The notes: a model not told the origin generated them from the letters alone. A DNA stretch of 64,000 nt from Rodentibacter pneumotropicus DSM 21403 (GCF_000379905.1 NZ_KB904040.1:186001-250000); one strand, 5' to 3'. Shown: positions 31,630 to 42,069, numbered from the stretch's first letter. Translations and numbers: made by a program.

Positions 31630-32454
31630 ATGCAATTTTCCAAAATGCATGGTTTAGGCAATGATTTTGTTGTGGTCGATGCCATTACACAAAATGTTTA
31701 CTTTACACCTGAAACGATTAAACGTCTTGCAGATCGTCACCGTGGAATTGGTTTTGATCAACTATTGATCGTAGAACCACCTTACGATCCTGATTTAGAT
31801 TTTCACTACCGTATTTTTAATGCCGACGGTAGCGAAGTATCACAATGCGGTAATGGCGCGCGCTGTTTTGCACGATTCGTTACACTGAAAGGTTTAACCA
31901 ATAAAAAAGATATTTCAGTTAGCACGCAAAAAGGCAAAATGATTTTAACCGTAAAAGACAATGGGCAAATTCGTGTAAACATGGGTGAACCTATTTGGGA
32001 ACCGGCAAAAATCCCTTTTATAGCCAATAAATTTGAAAAAAATTATATCTTACGTACAGATATTCAAACGGTTTTGTGCGGTGCAGTTTCTATGGGAAAC
32101 CCTCATTGTGTGGTACAAGTGGAAGATATTCGAACGGCAAATATTGAACAACTTGGTCCTTTATTAGAAAGTCACGAACGCTTTCCTGAGCGTGTCAATG
32201 TTGGATTTATGCAGGTAATAAACCGTCACCATATTAAATTACGTGTTTATGAACGCGGTGCCGGTGAAACACTGGCTTGTGGTAGTGGGGCGTGTGCAGC
32301 CGCGGCAGTGGGAATAATGCAAGGTTTGCTTGATAACAACATACAAGTTGATTTACCGGGGGGAAGCCTTATGATTGAATGGCAAGGCGAAGGTCATCCG
32401 CTTTATATGACAGGTGATGCCACCCATATTTACGATGGATATATTCAACTTTAA
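31630..32454 (+). CDS. dapF: Diaminopimelate epimerase
   Basis: 274 aa. Converts LL- to meso-diaminopimelate for lysine and peptidoglycan. The two catalytic cysteines are seen: Cys73 in QCGNGARCF and the one in [11 protein letters not shown] near 218. Cofactor-free two-base enzyme, full length. GGAACGG precedes the ATG. Confidence 0.97.
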   Translation: MQFSKMHGLGNDFVVVDAITQNVYFTPETIKRLADRHRGIGFDQLLIVEPPYDPDLDFHYRIFNADGSEVSQCGNGARCFARFVTLKGLTNKKDISVSTQKGKMILTVKDNGQIRVNMGEPIWEPAKIPFIANKFEKNYILRTDIQTVLCGAVSMGNPHCVVQVEDIRTANIEQLGPLLESHERFPERVNVGFMQVINRHHIKLRVYERGAGETLACGSGACAAAAVGIMQGLLDNNIQVDLPGGSLMIEWQGEGHPLYMTGDATHIYDGYIQL

Positions 32455-32495
32455 ATACAAAAAGTAGTGCGCTCAAATTTGACCGCACTTTTATT

Positions 32496-33431
32496 TTACA
32501 TATCTTGATTTAATCTTTGTCTTAAATCCTCAGCCGTTTGACAAGTTTTTATCTTTTCAAAAACAATATTGGCTTCATCATATTCTTTATTCAAATAACG
32601 TAACCACTGTTTAATACGTGCGACATGGTAAAAACCGGAATCGTGAGAATTCTCCATTTCGGCATATTTTTGTAATATCATCTGAATTTCTGACCATGGC
32701 ATTTTCGGCACATTTGATTTTAAAACGCGGCTTAAATTCGGTATATTTAATGCCCCCCGCCCCACCATAAGATCATAGCAACCTGTTTTCGCAAGACAAT
32801 TCTGCCCGTCTTGCCAATGCCAAATTTCACCATTTGCAATGACTGGAATGGAGAGATATTCACGAATTTCACCAATTTTTTCCCAGTTAATACGATCGGC
32901 ACGGTATCCATCTGTCTTAGTTCGACCATGGATAGCGATCTCTGTCGCACCACCTTGTTGTACCGCATCAGCAATCTCAATGGCTTGGGAAATATCATCC
33001 CAACCTAACCGCACTTTGACACTGACAGCATGGGGACTCGGTACTGCTTTTCGTAAAGCCTGTGTCGCACGATAAATCAATTCAGGTTGTTTGAGTAACA
33101 CTGCTCCACCATGACTACCATTTACAGTTTTAGAAGGACAACCACAATTGAAATCAACGCCGCTCGAACCGAGTTCAATGGCACGAATGGCATTTTCGGC
33201 TAAGTAATCGGGATGTTGCCCAAGTAACTGAACCCGCACGGGTGTACCAGAGGGCGTGAATCCCTGATTTTTTAGTTCAGGGCATAAACGGTAAAATACT
33301 TTTTTAGGAAGAAGCTGATCAACTACACGGACGAATTCCGTAATACATAAATCGTAGTCGTTGATTTCAGTAAGAAGTTGGCGTACGAAAGGATCCAGTA
33401 CGCCTTGCATAGGTGCGAGAATAACACGCAC
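32496..33431 (-). CDS. dusC: tRNA-dihydrouridine(16) synthase
   Basis: 311 aa flavoprotein that reduces U16 of tRNA. Very similar to E. coli DusC over its length ([37 protein letters not shown]). Catalytic Cys98 in [14 protein letters not shown]-binding [10 protein letters not shown] near the end. It starts three bases after the djlA stop, so the pair is probably one transcript. A partial inverted uptake-signal pair lies between it and dapF. Confidence 0.96.
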   Translation of the reverse strand: MRVILAPMQGVLDPFVRQLLTEINDYDLCITEFVRVVDQLLPKKVFYRLCPELKNQGFTPSGTPVRVQLLGQHPDYLAENAIRAIELGSSGVDFNCGCPSKTVNGSHGGAVLLKQPELIYRATQALRKAVPSPHAVSVKVRLGWDDISQAIEIADAVQQGGATEIAIHGRTKTDGYRADRINWEKIGEIREYLSIPVIANGEIWHWQDGQNCLAKTGCYDLMVGRGALNIPNLSRVLKSNVPKMPWSEIQMILQKYAEMENSHDSGFYHVARIKQWLRYLNKEYDEANIVFEKIKTCQTAEDLRQRLNQDM

Positions 33432-33434
33432 GTT

Positions 33435-34304
33435 TTATTTCCAGCCCTTTGATTTGCAAATTAAATCGTAAGCTGATTGAATTTGTTGTGCTTTTTCTTT
33501 CGCCATTTCCATCATTTCAGGAGGCAATCCCTTTGCCACGAGCTTATCAGGATGGTGCTCATTCATTAAACGACGATAAGCCCGTTTAACCGTACTCTGA
33601 TCATCCGATTCATTAACACCCAGCACTTTATAAGCATCACTTAAAGTCGGACCGGAAGAGCGTTGATACCCACTGTTGTTTTGCTGATATTGATAATTTC
33701 CTTGTTGTTGATATGCGCCCTGTTGATATTGCTGATAGAATCCGCCTTGCGTGAAAGCTCTGGCGGCCATTTCCATAGCGATCATCTGCTCAAATTGCAT
33801 ACGGGAAAGCCCAAGTTCTTCCGCAATCACATAAAGCACTTCTTTTTCTCCTTCATGTAATTGAGAGTCAGAGAATGCGGCCTGCACTTGCACATGTAAG
33901 AACATTCGCAATAAATCTGCCCGTTGTCCACAACCGATACGAAACTCACGAATAACTTGGCGGATTGGGAAGTCGGCTTCTTTACCGCGTCGAAAAGCTT
34001 CTTGAGCGAGACTGCGACCGTTATCATCCAACTTCATTTGTGTCATTAACTGATTGGCAATTTGGATATCTTCTTCCGTCACCCGCCCTTTAGATTTATT
34101 CAAATGCCCCAATACGGCAAAAGTCGTTTGCATAAAAAGTTCTTGCCGTGTAGTTTTGCGTTTGAAAAAACTTGAGTTTACGGCCCCCAGTTCGTATAAC
34201 TTTTTATCAGCAATAGATCCCAAAATGAGCCCGGCAATAGCACCAAAAAATCCGCCCATTTTCCAGCCAATAAACACACCTAAAATTTTTCCAATAAAAT
34301 TCAT
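33435..34304 (-). CDS. djlA: Co-chaperone DjlA
   Basis: 289 aa. N-terminal membrane segment rich in GxxxG (residues ~6-31, GVFIGWKMGGFFGAIAGLILG), a TerB-like central domain (~50-180), a Gln/Tyr-rich linker (QQYQQGAYQQQGNYQYQQ), and a C-terminal J domain with the HPDK motif. It stimulates DnaK at the inner membrane. This order is typical for DjlA, distinguishing it from DnaJ and CbpA. Confidence 0.95.
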   Translation of the reverse strand: MNFIGKILGVFIGWKMGGFFGAIAGLILGSIADKKLYELGAVNSSFFKRKTTRQELFMQTTFAVLGHLNKSKGRVTEEDIQIANQLMTQMKLDDNGRSLAQEAFRRGKEADFPIRQVIREFRIGCGQRADLLRMFLHVQVQAAFSDSQLHEGEKEVLYVIAEELGLSRMQFEQMIAMEMAARAFTQGGFYQQYQQGAYQQQGNYQYQQNNSGYQRSSGPTLSDAYKVLGVNESDDQSTVKRAYRRLMNEHHPDKLVAKGLPPEMMEMAKEKAQQIQSAYDLICKSKGWK

Positions 34305-34377
34305 TCTTTTCCTCTAAAGTGCGGTTAATTTTGCCAATGTTTTTCTAAAATGGAGATAAAGATTGATTTATCAAGTT

Positions 34378-35019
34378 TTATACACCAAATTCCACTCGAT
34401 AAGCACGCATTGTCGGCAAATAATCGTGATATTGTGGATCTTGCTCAATAAATTGCATTAAATCATCTAAATCAATGATGGATAACACTCGGCATTGATA
34501 ATCACGTTCAACTTCTTGAATGGCAGAAAGTGTGCCTTTGCCACGTTCTTTACGATTTAAAGCGATCAATACAGCCGCCAATTCGGCATTATTTGCCTGA
34601 ATAAGTTCCATCGATTCACGAATCGCCGTTCCTGCGGTAATCACATCATCCACTAATAAGATTTTTCCTTGTAGTGGGCTGCCGATTAAATTCCCCCCCT
34701 CACCGTGATCTTTGGCTTCTTTACGGTTAAAACATACCGGTTTATCAATGTCGTAACGGTTGAATAATGCCACAGATACTGTCGTACCAATCGGAATACC
34801 TTTATAGGCTGGCCCAAAAATAACGTCAAAATCAACCGCACTTGCTTGAATAGCGGCGGCGTAAAATTCGCCTAAACGCGCTAAATCTGCACCTGTATTA
34901 AATAAACCTGCATTGAAAAAATATGGACTTTTACGTCCGGATTTTAAGGTAAATTCGCCGAATTTTAATACGTTACGGCTTAGGGCAAACTCAATAAAAT
35001 CACGTTTATATTGTTCCAT
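34378..35019 (-). CDS. pyrE: Orotate phosphoribosyltransferase
   Basis: 213 aa. Makes orotidine 5'-monophosphate from orotate and PRPP. PRPP loop [13 protein letters not shown] (~119-131) and the [11 protein letters not shown] loop are present. It starts three bases after the rph stop, the usual rph-pyrE operon. Confidence 0.97.
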   Translation of the reverse strand: MEQYKRDFIEFALSRNVLKFGEFTLKSGRKSPYFFNAGLFNTGADLARLGEFYAAAIQASAVDFDVIFGPAYKGIPIGTTVSVALFNRYDIDKPVCFNRKEAKDHGEGGNLIGSPLQGKILLVDDVITAGTAIRESMELIQANNAELAAVLIALNRKERGKGTLSAIQEVERDYQCRVLSIIDLDDLMQFIEQDPQYHDYLPTMRAYRVEFGV

Positions 35020-35022
35020 TTT

Positions 35023-35739
35023 TTATAACCCCAATGCTTCACGTTGTGCGGCAAAAATTTGTTGGCAACCTTGTTTGGCTAAATCCAATAAGGTCAGTAA
35101 TTCTTCATGACTAAACGGCTCACCTTCGGCGGTGCCCTGAACTTCAATCATACGCCCGTCTTCCATCATCACGACGTTCATATCGGTTTCTGCCGCAGAA
35201 TCTTCCACATATTCCAAATCACAGACGGCTCTTCCTTCAACAATCCCCACTGAAACAGCAGCGACCAAGCCTTTAATCGGATTTGTTTTTAACGTACCAT
35301 TCTCAATTAAACCATTAACCGCATCACATAATGCAACAGCCGCACCGGTAATTGAAGCGGTGCGAGTACCACCATCAGCCTGAATCACATCACAATCTAA
35401 GGTGATTGCCCGTTCTCCCAAGGCTTTTAAATCAATCATCGCGCGTAAAGAGCGGGCAATTAAACGTTGAATTTCCATTGTTCGCCCACCTTGTTTACCT
35501 TTTGCCGCTTCACGTTGCATACGGCTATGGGTAGAGCGTGGCAACATACCATATTCAGCAGTAACCCAACCTTGATTTTGACCTTTTAAAAAACGCGGTA
35601 CAGTCTCTTCCACCGTAGCAGTACAAAGGACTTTCGTATCACCAAACTCGACGAGAACCGAACCTTCGGCATGTTTGGTGTAATGACGGGTAATTTTTAT
35701 CGGACGGGATTGATAATTTTCTCGGTTATTTGGGCGCAT
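35023..35739 (-). CDS. rph: Ribonuclease PH
   Basis: 238 aa phosphorolytic 3' exonuclease that trims tRNA ends. Begins [20 protein letters not shown]; RGRxxEIQRLIxRSLRA-type motif seen as [32 protein letters not shown]. Full length, unlike the truncated E. coli K-12 copy. Confidence 0.97.
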   Translation of the reverse strand: MRPNNRENYQSRPIKITRHYTKHAEGSVLVEFGDTKVLCTATVEETVPRFLKGQNQGWVTAEYGMLPRSTHSRMQREAAKGKQGGRTMEIQRLIARSLRAMIDLKALGERAITLDCDVIQADGGTRTASITGAAVALCDAVNGLIENGTLKTNPIKGLVAAVSVGIVEGRAVCDLEYVEDSAAETDMNVVMMEDGRMIEVQGTAEGEPFSHEELLTLLDLAKQGCQQIFAAQREALGL

Positions 35740-35797
35740 TGAAAATTCCTTAATATGTTATAAAAAAGCGCACTATTCTAGCACGCTTTTGTTTTTA

Positions 35798-37558
35798 TTA
35801 TGGATTAGATTGCTCAAAATCGCGAATTTTATTAAAGGTTTCCGGTAAATCAGAGGAAAAATTAATTTTTTGTATTTCAGGTACTGTATTTGATTTCACT
35901 AACATCCTGAGCGGTTGGAACTGCATATTACACAAATAAAGTTGCTGGTGCGGTAACATATGTTGCACAAATCTTGTGAGTGCATGAATTCCCCCTGCAT
36001 CCAGTACCGTCACAGCATCACACTGTAATACGATATGCTTGATTTCATGATCCGTATGTACCGTTTTATCATGCAAATCTGAAAATAATTTATCTGCCGC
36101 AGCAAAAAACAAAGGTCCACTAATGCGATAGACTAAAACATCATTAAGATCGTCCGGTGCATTATATTCAATGGCTTTTGTCATTTCCGCAATGGTACGG
36201 ATAAACAAGAGGCTCGCTAACAATACGCCTACGCTGATTGCAATTACCATATCAAATAACACGGTTAAAATTAAGCAGGTAAATAATACGGTAAGCTCAT
36301 TTTTACTGGAACGGCGGGCAAGATTTATGATTTCGTGTACACTTGCCATATTCCATGCAACGATTAAAAGTAGCGCAGCCATAGAGGAAAGAGGAAGATA
36401 AGAGAGGGCTTTTGCGAAAAACAATAATGCAAATAACACGAGAAGCCCATGCACTACGCTGGCAATCGGTGAAACCGCGCCGGATTTGACATTCGCTGCA
36501 GAACGAGCAATAGCTGCCGTAGCAGTGATTCCACCGAAAAATGGGGAAACAATATTTCCTAATCCTTGTGCTAACAGTTCGTTATTCGAATGATGTTTGG
36601 TATCCGTCATATTATCAAGCACCACCGCACAGAGTAACGATTCAATCGCACCTAACACCGCCATAGAAAACGCAGCCGGTAACAAGGCTTGCAAACTATC
36701 AAAATCCCATTGAACCAACTCACCTTGTGCATGAGGAATATTCCATGGTAAGGAAAGATCTGGCAAAACGTCCGGAATACCATACCCGATTGAACCGTCC
36801 GGCAACGTATATTGGAATGCGGATCCAATCGTCTCCACATTAAATTCAAAATATTGTAAAACGAGTGCCAGCATTGTGCCGATAATCACTGCCGGTAAAT
36901 GTCCCGGTATCGCAAGGCGTAATTTATGCCATTGGGTTAATACCAACAAAGTTACCATGCCCACCACCATATCAGCCCAATTAATCGTAGGAAGTGCGGT
37001 CAAAATTGCATGAATTTTTTCTAAAAAATGTGCCGGCATTTGCTCAATCTTCAAGCCTAAAAAATCTTTAATTTGTAGAGTACCGATGGTAATCCCAATC
37101 CCACAGGTAAAACCTAAAGTTACCGGCAATGGAATATATTCAATTAATCGACCAAGGCGAAATAGTGCCATTAAAATTAAGATCAGTCCGGAAAGTAGCG
37201 TTGCCATCAATAAACCGCTCAAACCAAATTGCTGGGTTACCGGATACAAAATCACCACAAAAGCGGCAGTAGGGCCTGAAATATTGAAGCGGGAGCCCCC
37301 CGTAATTGCGATTACCGTTCCTGCGATAATTGCCGTATAAAGCCCATGTTGAGGCGGTACACCACTAGCAATCGCCAACGCCATAGAAAGGGGAATAGCT
37401 ATCACGCCTACGGTTAAGCCTGCAATAATATCCCGAATGAATGATTTTTTTGTGTATCCGGCTCGAAATGAATCCTTTAAAGCACTGAAAGGTTTTACGG
37501 CTAAAAACACATTTTTAGAAAATAATGATTTAAGGTGCATAAAAAAACGGCAAAACAT
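35798..37558 (-). CDS. SulP family anion transporter with STAS domain
   Basis: About 586 aa. 12 or so membrane helices (~25-440) with the SulP signature [14 protein letters not shown] and [20 protein letters not shown], then a cytoplasmic STAS domain (~450-570, [13 protein letters not shown]). Relatives carry sulfate, bicarbonate or C4-dicarboxylates (DauA); the substrate cannot be told from sequence. The start is uncertain: ATG 37558 or ATG 37540 ([10 protein letters not shown]); neither has a good ribosome site. Confidence 0.85.
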   Translation of the reverse strand: MFCRFFMHLKSLFSKNVFLAVKPFSALKDSFRAGYTKKSFIRDIIAGLTVGVIAIPLSMALAIASGVPPQHGLYTAIIAGTVIAITGGSRFNISGPTAAFVVILYPVTQQFGLSGLLMATLLSGLILILMALFRLGRLIEYIPLPVTLGFTCGIGITIGTLQIKDFLGLKIEQMPAHFLEKIHAILTALPTINWADMVVGMVTLLVLTQWHKLRLAIPGHLPAVIIGTMLALVLQYFEFNVETIGSAFQYTLPDGSIGYGIPDVLPDLSLPWNIPHAQGELVQWDFDSLQALLPAAFSMAVLGAIESLLCAVVLDNMTDTKHHSNNELLAQGLGNIVSPFFGGITATAAIARSAANVKSGAVSPIASVVHGLLVLFALLFFAKALSYLPLSSMAALLLIVAWNMASVHEIINLARRSSKNELTVLFTCLILTVLFDMVIAISVGVLLASLLFIRTIAEMTKAIEYNAPDDLNDVLVYRISGPLFFAAADKLFSDLHDKTVHTDHEIKHIVLQCDAVTVLDAGGIHALTRFVQHMLPHQQLYLCNMQFQPLRMLVKSNTVPEIQKINFSSDLPETFNKIRDFEQSNP

Positions 37559-37665
37559 GAACAAAATATCGTTATTCTAACGAAAATTTAAGAAGATTTT
37601 TATATTATAGCTCAAAAAACTTGACTAAATTTCTGCAAATCTTTATAGTTTGCGCACCTCAGCAC

Positions 37666-37755
37666 GGTGAGATGTCCGAGTGGTTGAAGGAGCACGCCTG
37701 GAAAGCGTGTATGTGGGAAACTGCATCGGGGGTTCGAATCCCCCTCTCACCGCCA
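37666..37755 (+). tRNA. tRNA-Ser (GGA anticodon)
   Basis: 90 nt including encoded CCA. Acceptor stem GGTGAGA/TCTCACC, discriminator G, anticodon stem-loop with GGA in ...CGCCTGGAAAGCG, long variable arm, T loop GGGGGTTCGAATCCCCC. Its 3' end is the attachment site of the element that follows; the gene is intact. Confidence 0.97.
37742..37755 (+). repeat. attL core
   Basis: CCCTCTCACCGCCA, last 14 bases of tRNA-Ser, identical to 49184-49197. Confidence 0.85.
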
Positions 37756-37874
37756 GAACACAATTCATCAACGTTCACCAACGTTCACTTCAGATAAAAA
37801 TTCATTAATATTTCAATGAGTTGCTATTCATTAATGTTCATTACTGTTTATTTCTGATTGCTTATAGCCGCATT

Positions 37875-37936
37875 TTTTAGATCCCTGTTTAGATCCCTCA
37901 CTGTTTAGGGCTTTTTGCGAGGGATCTAAAAATGCG
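37875..37936 (+). repeat. Left arm-type integrase sites
   Basis: A 25-bp block (37875-37899) built of two TTTAGATCCCT units is repeated exactly at 49096-49120 near the other end. An inverted AGGGATCT copy is at about 37921. The position inside both att ends fits arm sites for the tyrosine integrase. Between attL and these, CAACGTTCAC is repeated twice near 37769-37788. No gene is seen in 37756-37968. Confidence 0.7.
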
Positions 37937-37968
37937 ATTACACCTTATTCTTTATGAGATGATGTGAT

Positions 37969-39177
37969 ATGAGCAAGATAGTTAAACCTTTAACAAATAC
38001 AACGATTCAGAATCTTAAAGCCGCCGAAAAAGAATACATTAAATCAGATGGGGGCGGACTTTATGTCAGAATAAAACCCAATAGCGCTAAGATTTGGTAC
38101 TTTGCCTATAAATGGCAGGGGAAACACAGAAAACTTAGTTTAGGGGCGTTCCCTGATTTATCTCTTATCCATGCACGCGAATTAGCGCGGGAATACCGGG
38201 GACTTATTTTGCGTAATGTTGATCCGCTAAAGTATCGCCAATCTTTAAATGAGGTTGTAGAGGAAAAGAAAATCACCTTTGCAGAGATGGCGATTAGATG
38301 GCGCGATAAACGATTAAAATTGGGGAAACTCAAGGCGCAAACCGTAAATGAAGCATTCCGCCGCGTAGAGTTGCATTTATTCCCTAAAATCGCAGATCTG
38401 CCGATTGATGAGGCAAATTATGAGACTTTTGGCCCGGCGCTTTCACCGCTGAAAAATTCCAATACGCTTTATAAAATCAATATTGCTATTAATCAGATTT
38501 TTAGAATGGCAGAAGATGAAGATTTGATTATTAAGAATCCTTTTCGCAATATTCATGATGAATTTACGTATGTAGAGACGAGGAATCACCCGACCATTAA
38601 GCCGGAAGATTTGCCGCGCCTATTCCAAGTGTTACAAGGGGCAGATGTGAAGAAACCGACCGCACTTTTAATCGAGTGGCAGTTATTGAGCATTTTGAGA
38701 AGTTCCGAGGCGGTGACGATAGAATGGGCTGATATTGACTGGGAAGCAAAAGCCTTACATATTCCGGCAGAGCGGATGAAAGGCGGTAAACGTGCGCATA
38801 GTGTTCCGCTTTCCTCTCAAGCCTTGAATGTGTTAGAGCAAATGCGCCGTTATACGGGCAACCGTAAATATGTGTTTTGTAGCCGTGTTGCGCCTTATAA
38901 TCGCCCTATGAATAGCGGTGCGGCTAACGTGGCATTAAAACGAATGGGATTTAAAGATTTGTTAGTCGCTCACGGATTGCGCAGTATTGCCAGCACTTAT
39001 CTTCATGAGCTTGATATTTTTTCATCAGAAGCCATTGAGCTTTGTTTATCCCATGAGAACCGCGGTAAGGTGCGTGCGGCGTATGATAAATCGAAAAAAT
39101 GGCGCTCCCGACAAGAAATTATGCAGAAATGGGGCGATTATGTGGAAGAATGTAAATTTAAGGCACTTTACGCTTGA
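37969..39177 (+). CDS. int: Tyrosine recombinase, P4-type integrase
   Basis: 402 aa. N-terminal DUF4102-type arm-binding domain (1-90, DGGGLYVRIKPNSAKIWYFAYKWQGKHRKLSLGAFPDLSL), a core-binding SAM-like domain (~100-190) and the catalytic domain (~205-390). The catalytic residues are Arg in LLSILRSSEAVTIEW, HGLR (HxxR) and the Tyr in VRAAYDKSKKW after LSHENRG. It lies next to the tRNA and reads away from it, as P4-like integrases do. It overlaps the convergent Ogr-like gene by ten bases. Confidence 0.95.
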   Translation: MSKIVKPLTNTTIQNLKAAEKEYIKSDGGGLYVRIKPNSAKIWYFAYKWQGKHRKLSLGAFPDLSLIHARELAREYRGLILRNVDPLKYRQSLNEVVEEKKITFAEMAIRWRDKRLKLGKLKAQTVNEAFRRVELHLFPKIADLPIDEANYETFGPALSPLKNSNTLYKINIAINQIFRMAEDEDLIIKNPFRNIHDEFTYVETRNHPTIKPEDLPRLFQVLQGADVKKPTALLIEWQLLSILRSSEAVTIEWADIDWEAKALHIPAERMKGGKRAHSVPLSSQALNVLEQMRRYTGNRKYVFCSRVAPYNRPMNSGAANVALKRMGFKDLLVAHGLRSIASTYLHELDIFSSEAIELCLSHENRGKVRAAYDKSKKWRSRQEIMQKWGDYVEECKFKALYA

Positions 39178-39422
39178 TCATTCATTAACACCTCTAAAAT
39201 TTCTTGTTTTTTGTCATTCGGTAAGCAAGTGAGGATATATTTAAAATAATCTTGTTCTTTTAATTTACTAGGCTTTGTTGTGTGGCTAAATTCTAAATTT
39301 AATACGAATTTATGCCCGCAATCCTGATTTTTACAGGTGCAATAGAGCTTAGTAAATTCTTTGTGTTCTCTTTGGCCTTTGTTTATTAGGGCTTTTGAGC
39401 CGCATATTTTACACTCTACCAT
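39168..39422 (-). CDS. Ogr/Delta-like zinc-finger transcriptional activator
   Basis: 84 aa on the strand opposite to everything else in the element. CKICG near the start and CTCKNQDCGHKF give the CxxC...CxxxxC zinc pattern of P2 Ogr and P4 Delta, which activate late genes of helper and satellite. The phrase GHKFVLNLEFSHTTKPS is typical of the family. It could switch on the capsid gene of this element or late genes of a helper phage. Confidence 0.8.
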   Translation of the reverse strand: MVECKICGSKALINKGQREHKEFTKLYCTCKNQDCGHKFVLNLEFSHTTKPSKLKEQDYFKYILTCLPNDKKQEILEVLMNDQA

Positions 39423-39701
39423 TTACCGCTTTTCCCTCTTAACTGAAATGTTTTTTTGCTATTCAGCCCACGTAAAATCTTGAAATTTATTATAAATCAA
39501 ATGGTTATAGTTTATATCAAGAAAATCATACTTTTTCTTAACTGAAAAATAGTGAAAAAGAGTGTAATTTTTACAGTTAAGAATTAGTTAGATTGATGTA
39601 TCTAAAGCTAGATATAGCAAGGGTTTTCGCTATTTTAGCGGCTGAAAATTAACTGTAATTTTATCAATTTTTAACGCAAATTTGGCGGGGGAGGAAGTGG
39701 A

Positions 39702-39740
39702 TTTTCCGTGGCGTGGGATTTTCCGTGAAAAATTTCCGTG
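39702..39740. repeat. Triple TTTCCGTG repeat in the int-alpA gap
   Basis: TTTTCCGTG at 39702-39710 and 39719-39727, and TTTCCGTG at 39733-39740. The 460-base gap 39423-39883 holds no gene; it also has several TTAACTG/CAGTTAA elements (about 39437, 39538, 39576, 39649). A control region for the rightward transcript or integrase is likely. Confidence 0.6.
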
Positions 39741-39898
39741 TCATGTCTAAGAATTGTTTATTTTTTATCCTTTTATTGTGGTTCGTCATTTCACAATTAA
39801 ATTTTCTATTTGATCCGAGATAAATATTTTATTTTTGCCCTATCCAATGGGATGAATTTGGATACCTATGAATCTACTTTTTTATGATAAGGAAAGTT

Positions 39899-40120
39899 AT
39901 GGCCGAGAAGACAGCACAGGCGGAACGATTTATTAAACTGCCGGAAGTGATGAATAAAACAGGCTTAGGTCGCTCCACAATCTATCGAAATATGAAAGCC
40001 GGTGAATTTCCTAAAAGTATTCAACTGAATAAACAAAATTCAGTTTGGCTTGAAAGTGAAGTGAATGCCTGGATGAAAGAACAAATTAACAAACGAAACC
40101 AACAGGAGACAAACCAATGA
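39899..40120 (+). CDS. AlpA-family DNA-binding regulator
   Basis: 73 aa from ATG 39899, which has AAGGA at 39890-39894; an ATG at 39884 is less well placed. The MerR-like helix-turn-helix of AlpA is plain: IKLPEVMNKTGLGRSTIYRNMKAGEFPKSIQLN and WLESEVNAWMKEQ. AlpA proteins control integrase or excision of P4-like elements. ATGA at its end overlaps the start of the next gene. Confidence 0.9.
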   Translation: MAEKTAQAERFIKLPEVMNKTGLGRSTIYRNMKAGEFPKSIQLNKQNSVWLESEVNAWMKEQINKRNQQETNQ

Positions 40121-40812
40121 CACTACAAAATCCGGAAAAGCAAGCGGAACTAGAAAAGCTGATTGCAGAACTAAACAAAAATAATCAAGCCTTTTTAGCC
40201 GTTCAAGATAAGGCTTTAACGATTAAATCAAACATTGAACGCAATCAAAAAATGATTGAGGCACTGGAACAGGAAAACCAAGAGGCACAAAAAGAAATTG
40301 ATAACCTTCAAGTAAGTGATACCGGAGAGATTAATTTTGAGGGCTTTGATGAAGTTTCCGAGCGTGTGAGTAAAAATACATTAAAGATTAATGCACTGAA
40401 TAAAGTTATCACAAAATTTGATGCGAAATTAAAACTTCTACTAATCACAGAATATAAAGCATTTTCAGATAACTCTATCCGTATCAAAACAAAAGCCTTA
40501 GATTTAATTGCTCAAGAATTCATGGAAGAGTTTTTCAAAAGTGAGTCTATGAAGAAAATCAATGAAATCTATTCAATTCTATTTGAAAATAAAAGCAGCG
40601 TTTTATTTTCAAACTATATTCACTATAATCATGAAGAAGCATTTTTAAATCTATTTGTTGGGAAAGTTAAATCTCATCTAGATAAAAAATCTGATATTAG
40701 CCATTTAAAAATTAATATGCCGGAGATTAAATTTAGCATTCCTAATCCGGGCGGCGGCTCATGGCAAAAGCGTGAATATATACGCGAACTAGAAGAGCTG
40801 GCTAATCAGTAG
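40117..40812 (+). CDS. Unknown coiled-coil protein of the element
   Basis: 231 aa, start overlapping the alpA stop by four bases (ATGA), so translationally coupled. Residues 5-75 are a strong coiled coil (LEKLIAELNKNNQ, MIEALEQENQEAQKEIDNLQ); the rest is helical and ends with GGGSWQKREYIRELEELANQ. No domain is recognised. A scaffold or capsid-size protein like P4 Sid is conceivable given the capsid gene downstream, but nothing in the sequence proves it. A strong terminator follows. Confidence 0.75.
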   Translation: MTLQNPEKQAELEKLIAELNKNNQAFLAVQDKALTIKSNIERNQKMIEALEQENQEAQKEIDNLQVSDTGEINFEGFDEVSERVSKNTLKINALNKVITKFDAKLKLLLITEYKAFSDNSIRIKTKALDLIAQEFMEEFFKSESMKKINEIYSILFENKSSVLFSNYIHYNHEEAFLNLFVGKVKSHLDKKSDISHLKINMPEIKFSIPNPGGGSWQKREYIRELEELANQ

Positions 40813-40835
40813 CTGAAAATTGTGGATGGCGCAAC

Positions 40836-40862
40836 GCCCCGTAGAAGATACGGGGCTTTTTT
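40836..40862 (+). terminator. Terminator after the alpA operon
   Basis: GCCCCGTA (40836-40843) pairs with TACGGGGC (40849-40856), followed by six Ts. Confidence 0.92.
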
Positions 40863-40874
40863 ATGCCGTTTTGA

Positions 40875-40898
40875 ACGATTTGGGACGAATTTTGACGA
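40875..40898 (+). repeat. Three ACGA motifs with exact 10-bp period
   Basis: ACGA at 40875, 40885 and 40895, all on one face of the helix, about 70-90 bases before the cargo gene. A regulator site is possible; chance is not excluded for such a short motif. Confidence 0.45.
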
Positions 40899-40966
40899 CT
40901 TGAGACTATTCAAACAAAAAGTATTGTGCTATCTTTACTATATAAATAAACAGTATTGAGACATGT

Positions 40967-41926
40967 ATGAAAAACCAATTTGATGATGATTTTATTCTTC
41001 TTGATGATTTTCTTAAACAGAATTTAGAAGTAAACCGAGAACATCTAATGAATTTATTTGATGCTGGTGAAATCTCTCTTTTTACGTTTATTTATTTCAA
41101 AAATAAGCAGCTATTTTTTACAAAAAAATTCTCTTTCCCTATACCTAGAAAAAGTGCTAGTTTTTATATTTCTATTATGGATATTTCTGGCTCTTTTGGT
41201 TATCACCTAGACGATGAAGATAAATATTATAGCGTGGGTAGAGTTATTTTAAATAAAAGGGGAAAATCATTTTATGCACCTTTATTTGATTTGAAAGGAA
41301 AAATTAGCTTTAGTTTTAAATCTAATTTTTTTATGAATGATTCAGATTTAGGGAGACAAGAGGTAATTGTAGTTGATGAAATAGAACAATTTTCTGGCTA
41401 TTTTTCACTAGTGGGATATAAAGATAAAAAGTTTTATATGAATGGTAATTTATTAGAGAATAAACTTGTTGATTATGAATCTGATGAATGGTTTTGCCCT
41501 ACCTTTAATATCACTCTTTCTGATATTGTAAATCACGAATTTGATTTTATATCTGAAGTTTATGTTTCAAAATTTCAAATAGAAGATATTTTATATAAGA
41601 TAGAACACTATGAAGATTTTATTAAACATAAAGAAGATAAAATTAAAGAAGAGATTAATAAAATAGAATCACCCTCAAATAATAACGAAAAAATGTTGTC
41701 AAGCCACCGTGCTATTATTAAAGGCTTACTACTTGTTATTGACAAAATACACAATAAGAAACGGATTTTTTCATCACCAAGAGGAAAAATCACAACAAAT
41801 GAAATCAGCAAAGAAATTTTAACGATTATTGAGGAAAATCCTAATGATTTTCTTGATGATAAAATAAAAGATAGAACAATAAGAAAATATTTAGGTGATG
41901 TATTAAAAGAAATTAAAGATGATTAA
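40967..41926 (+). CDS. Unknown AT-rich cargo protein
   Basis: 319 aa. Isolated by a terminator upstream and another downstream, with visibly more A+T than its neighbours, as is usual for late-acquired cargo. N-terminal part (1-190) is rich in Phe, Ser and Tyr and looks beta-structured (NKQLFFTKKFSFPIPRKSASFYISI); residues ~205-235 are a charged coiled coil (EDKIKEEINKIES); the end (IFSSPRGKITTNEISKEIL...DRTIRKYLGDVL) looks like a small helix-turn-helix. No family recognised. Its place in a satellite makes a phage-interference or host-defence role an attractive guess, no more. Confidence 0.75.
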   Translation: MKNQFDDDFILLDDFLKQNLEVNREHLMNLFDAGEISLFTFIYFKNKQLFFTKKFSFPIPRKSASFYISIMDISGSFGYHLDDEDKYYSVGRVILNKRGKSFYAPLFDLKGKISFSFKSNFFMNDSDLGRQEVIVVDEIEQFSGYFSLVGYKDKKFYMNGNLLENKLVDYESDEWFCPTFNITLSDIVNHEFDFISEVYVSKFQIEDILYKIEHYEDFIKHKEDKIKEEINKIESPSNNNEKMLSSHRAIIKGLLLVIDKIHNKKRIFSSPRGKITTNEISKEILTIIEENPNDFLDDKIKDRTIRKYLGDVLKEIKDD

Positions 41927-41997
41927 ATAGCGTTTTATGCTAAAATAGCCTTACACTTATTCTAATCCTTATGATAAGTGTATTAAGGGTTTAACTG

Positions 41998-42036
41998 AAA
42001 ATCTCCTATGTGTCCCAGCACGGGAGATTTTTTTTG
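41998..42036 (+). terminator. Terminator after the cargo gene
   Basis: AATCTCC pairs with GGAGATT (about 42022-42028), then eight Ts. A palindrome ACACTTAT/ATAAGTGT lies just before (about 41953-41981). Confidence 0.75.
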
Positions 42037-42069
42037 CCTATTGTTATTTTTAGCCTATTCTTTAATCAC

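Noticed and set aside
38106-38333. Minus-strand frame inside the integrase gene
   Set aside because: Shadow of the integrase coding sequence without its own signals.
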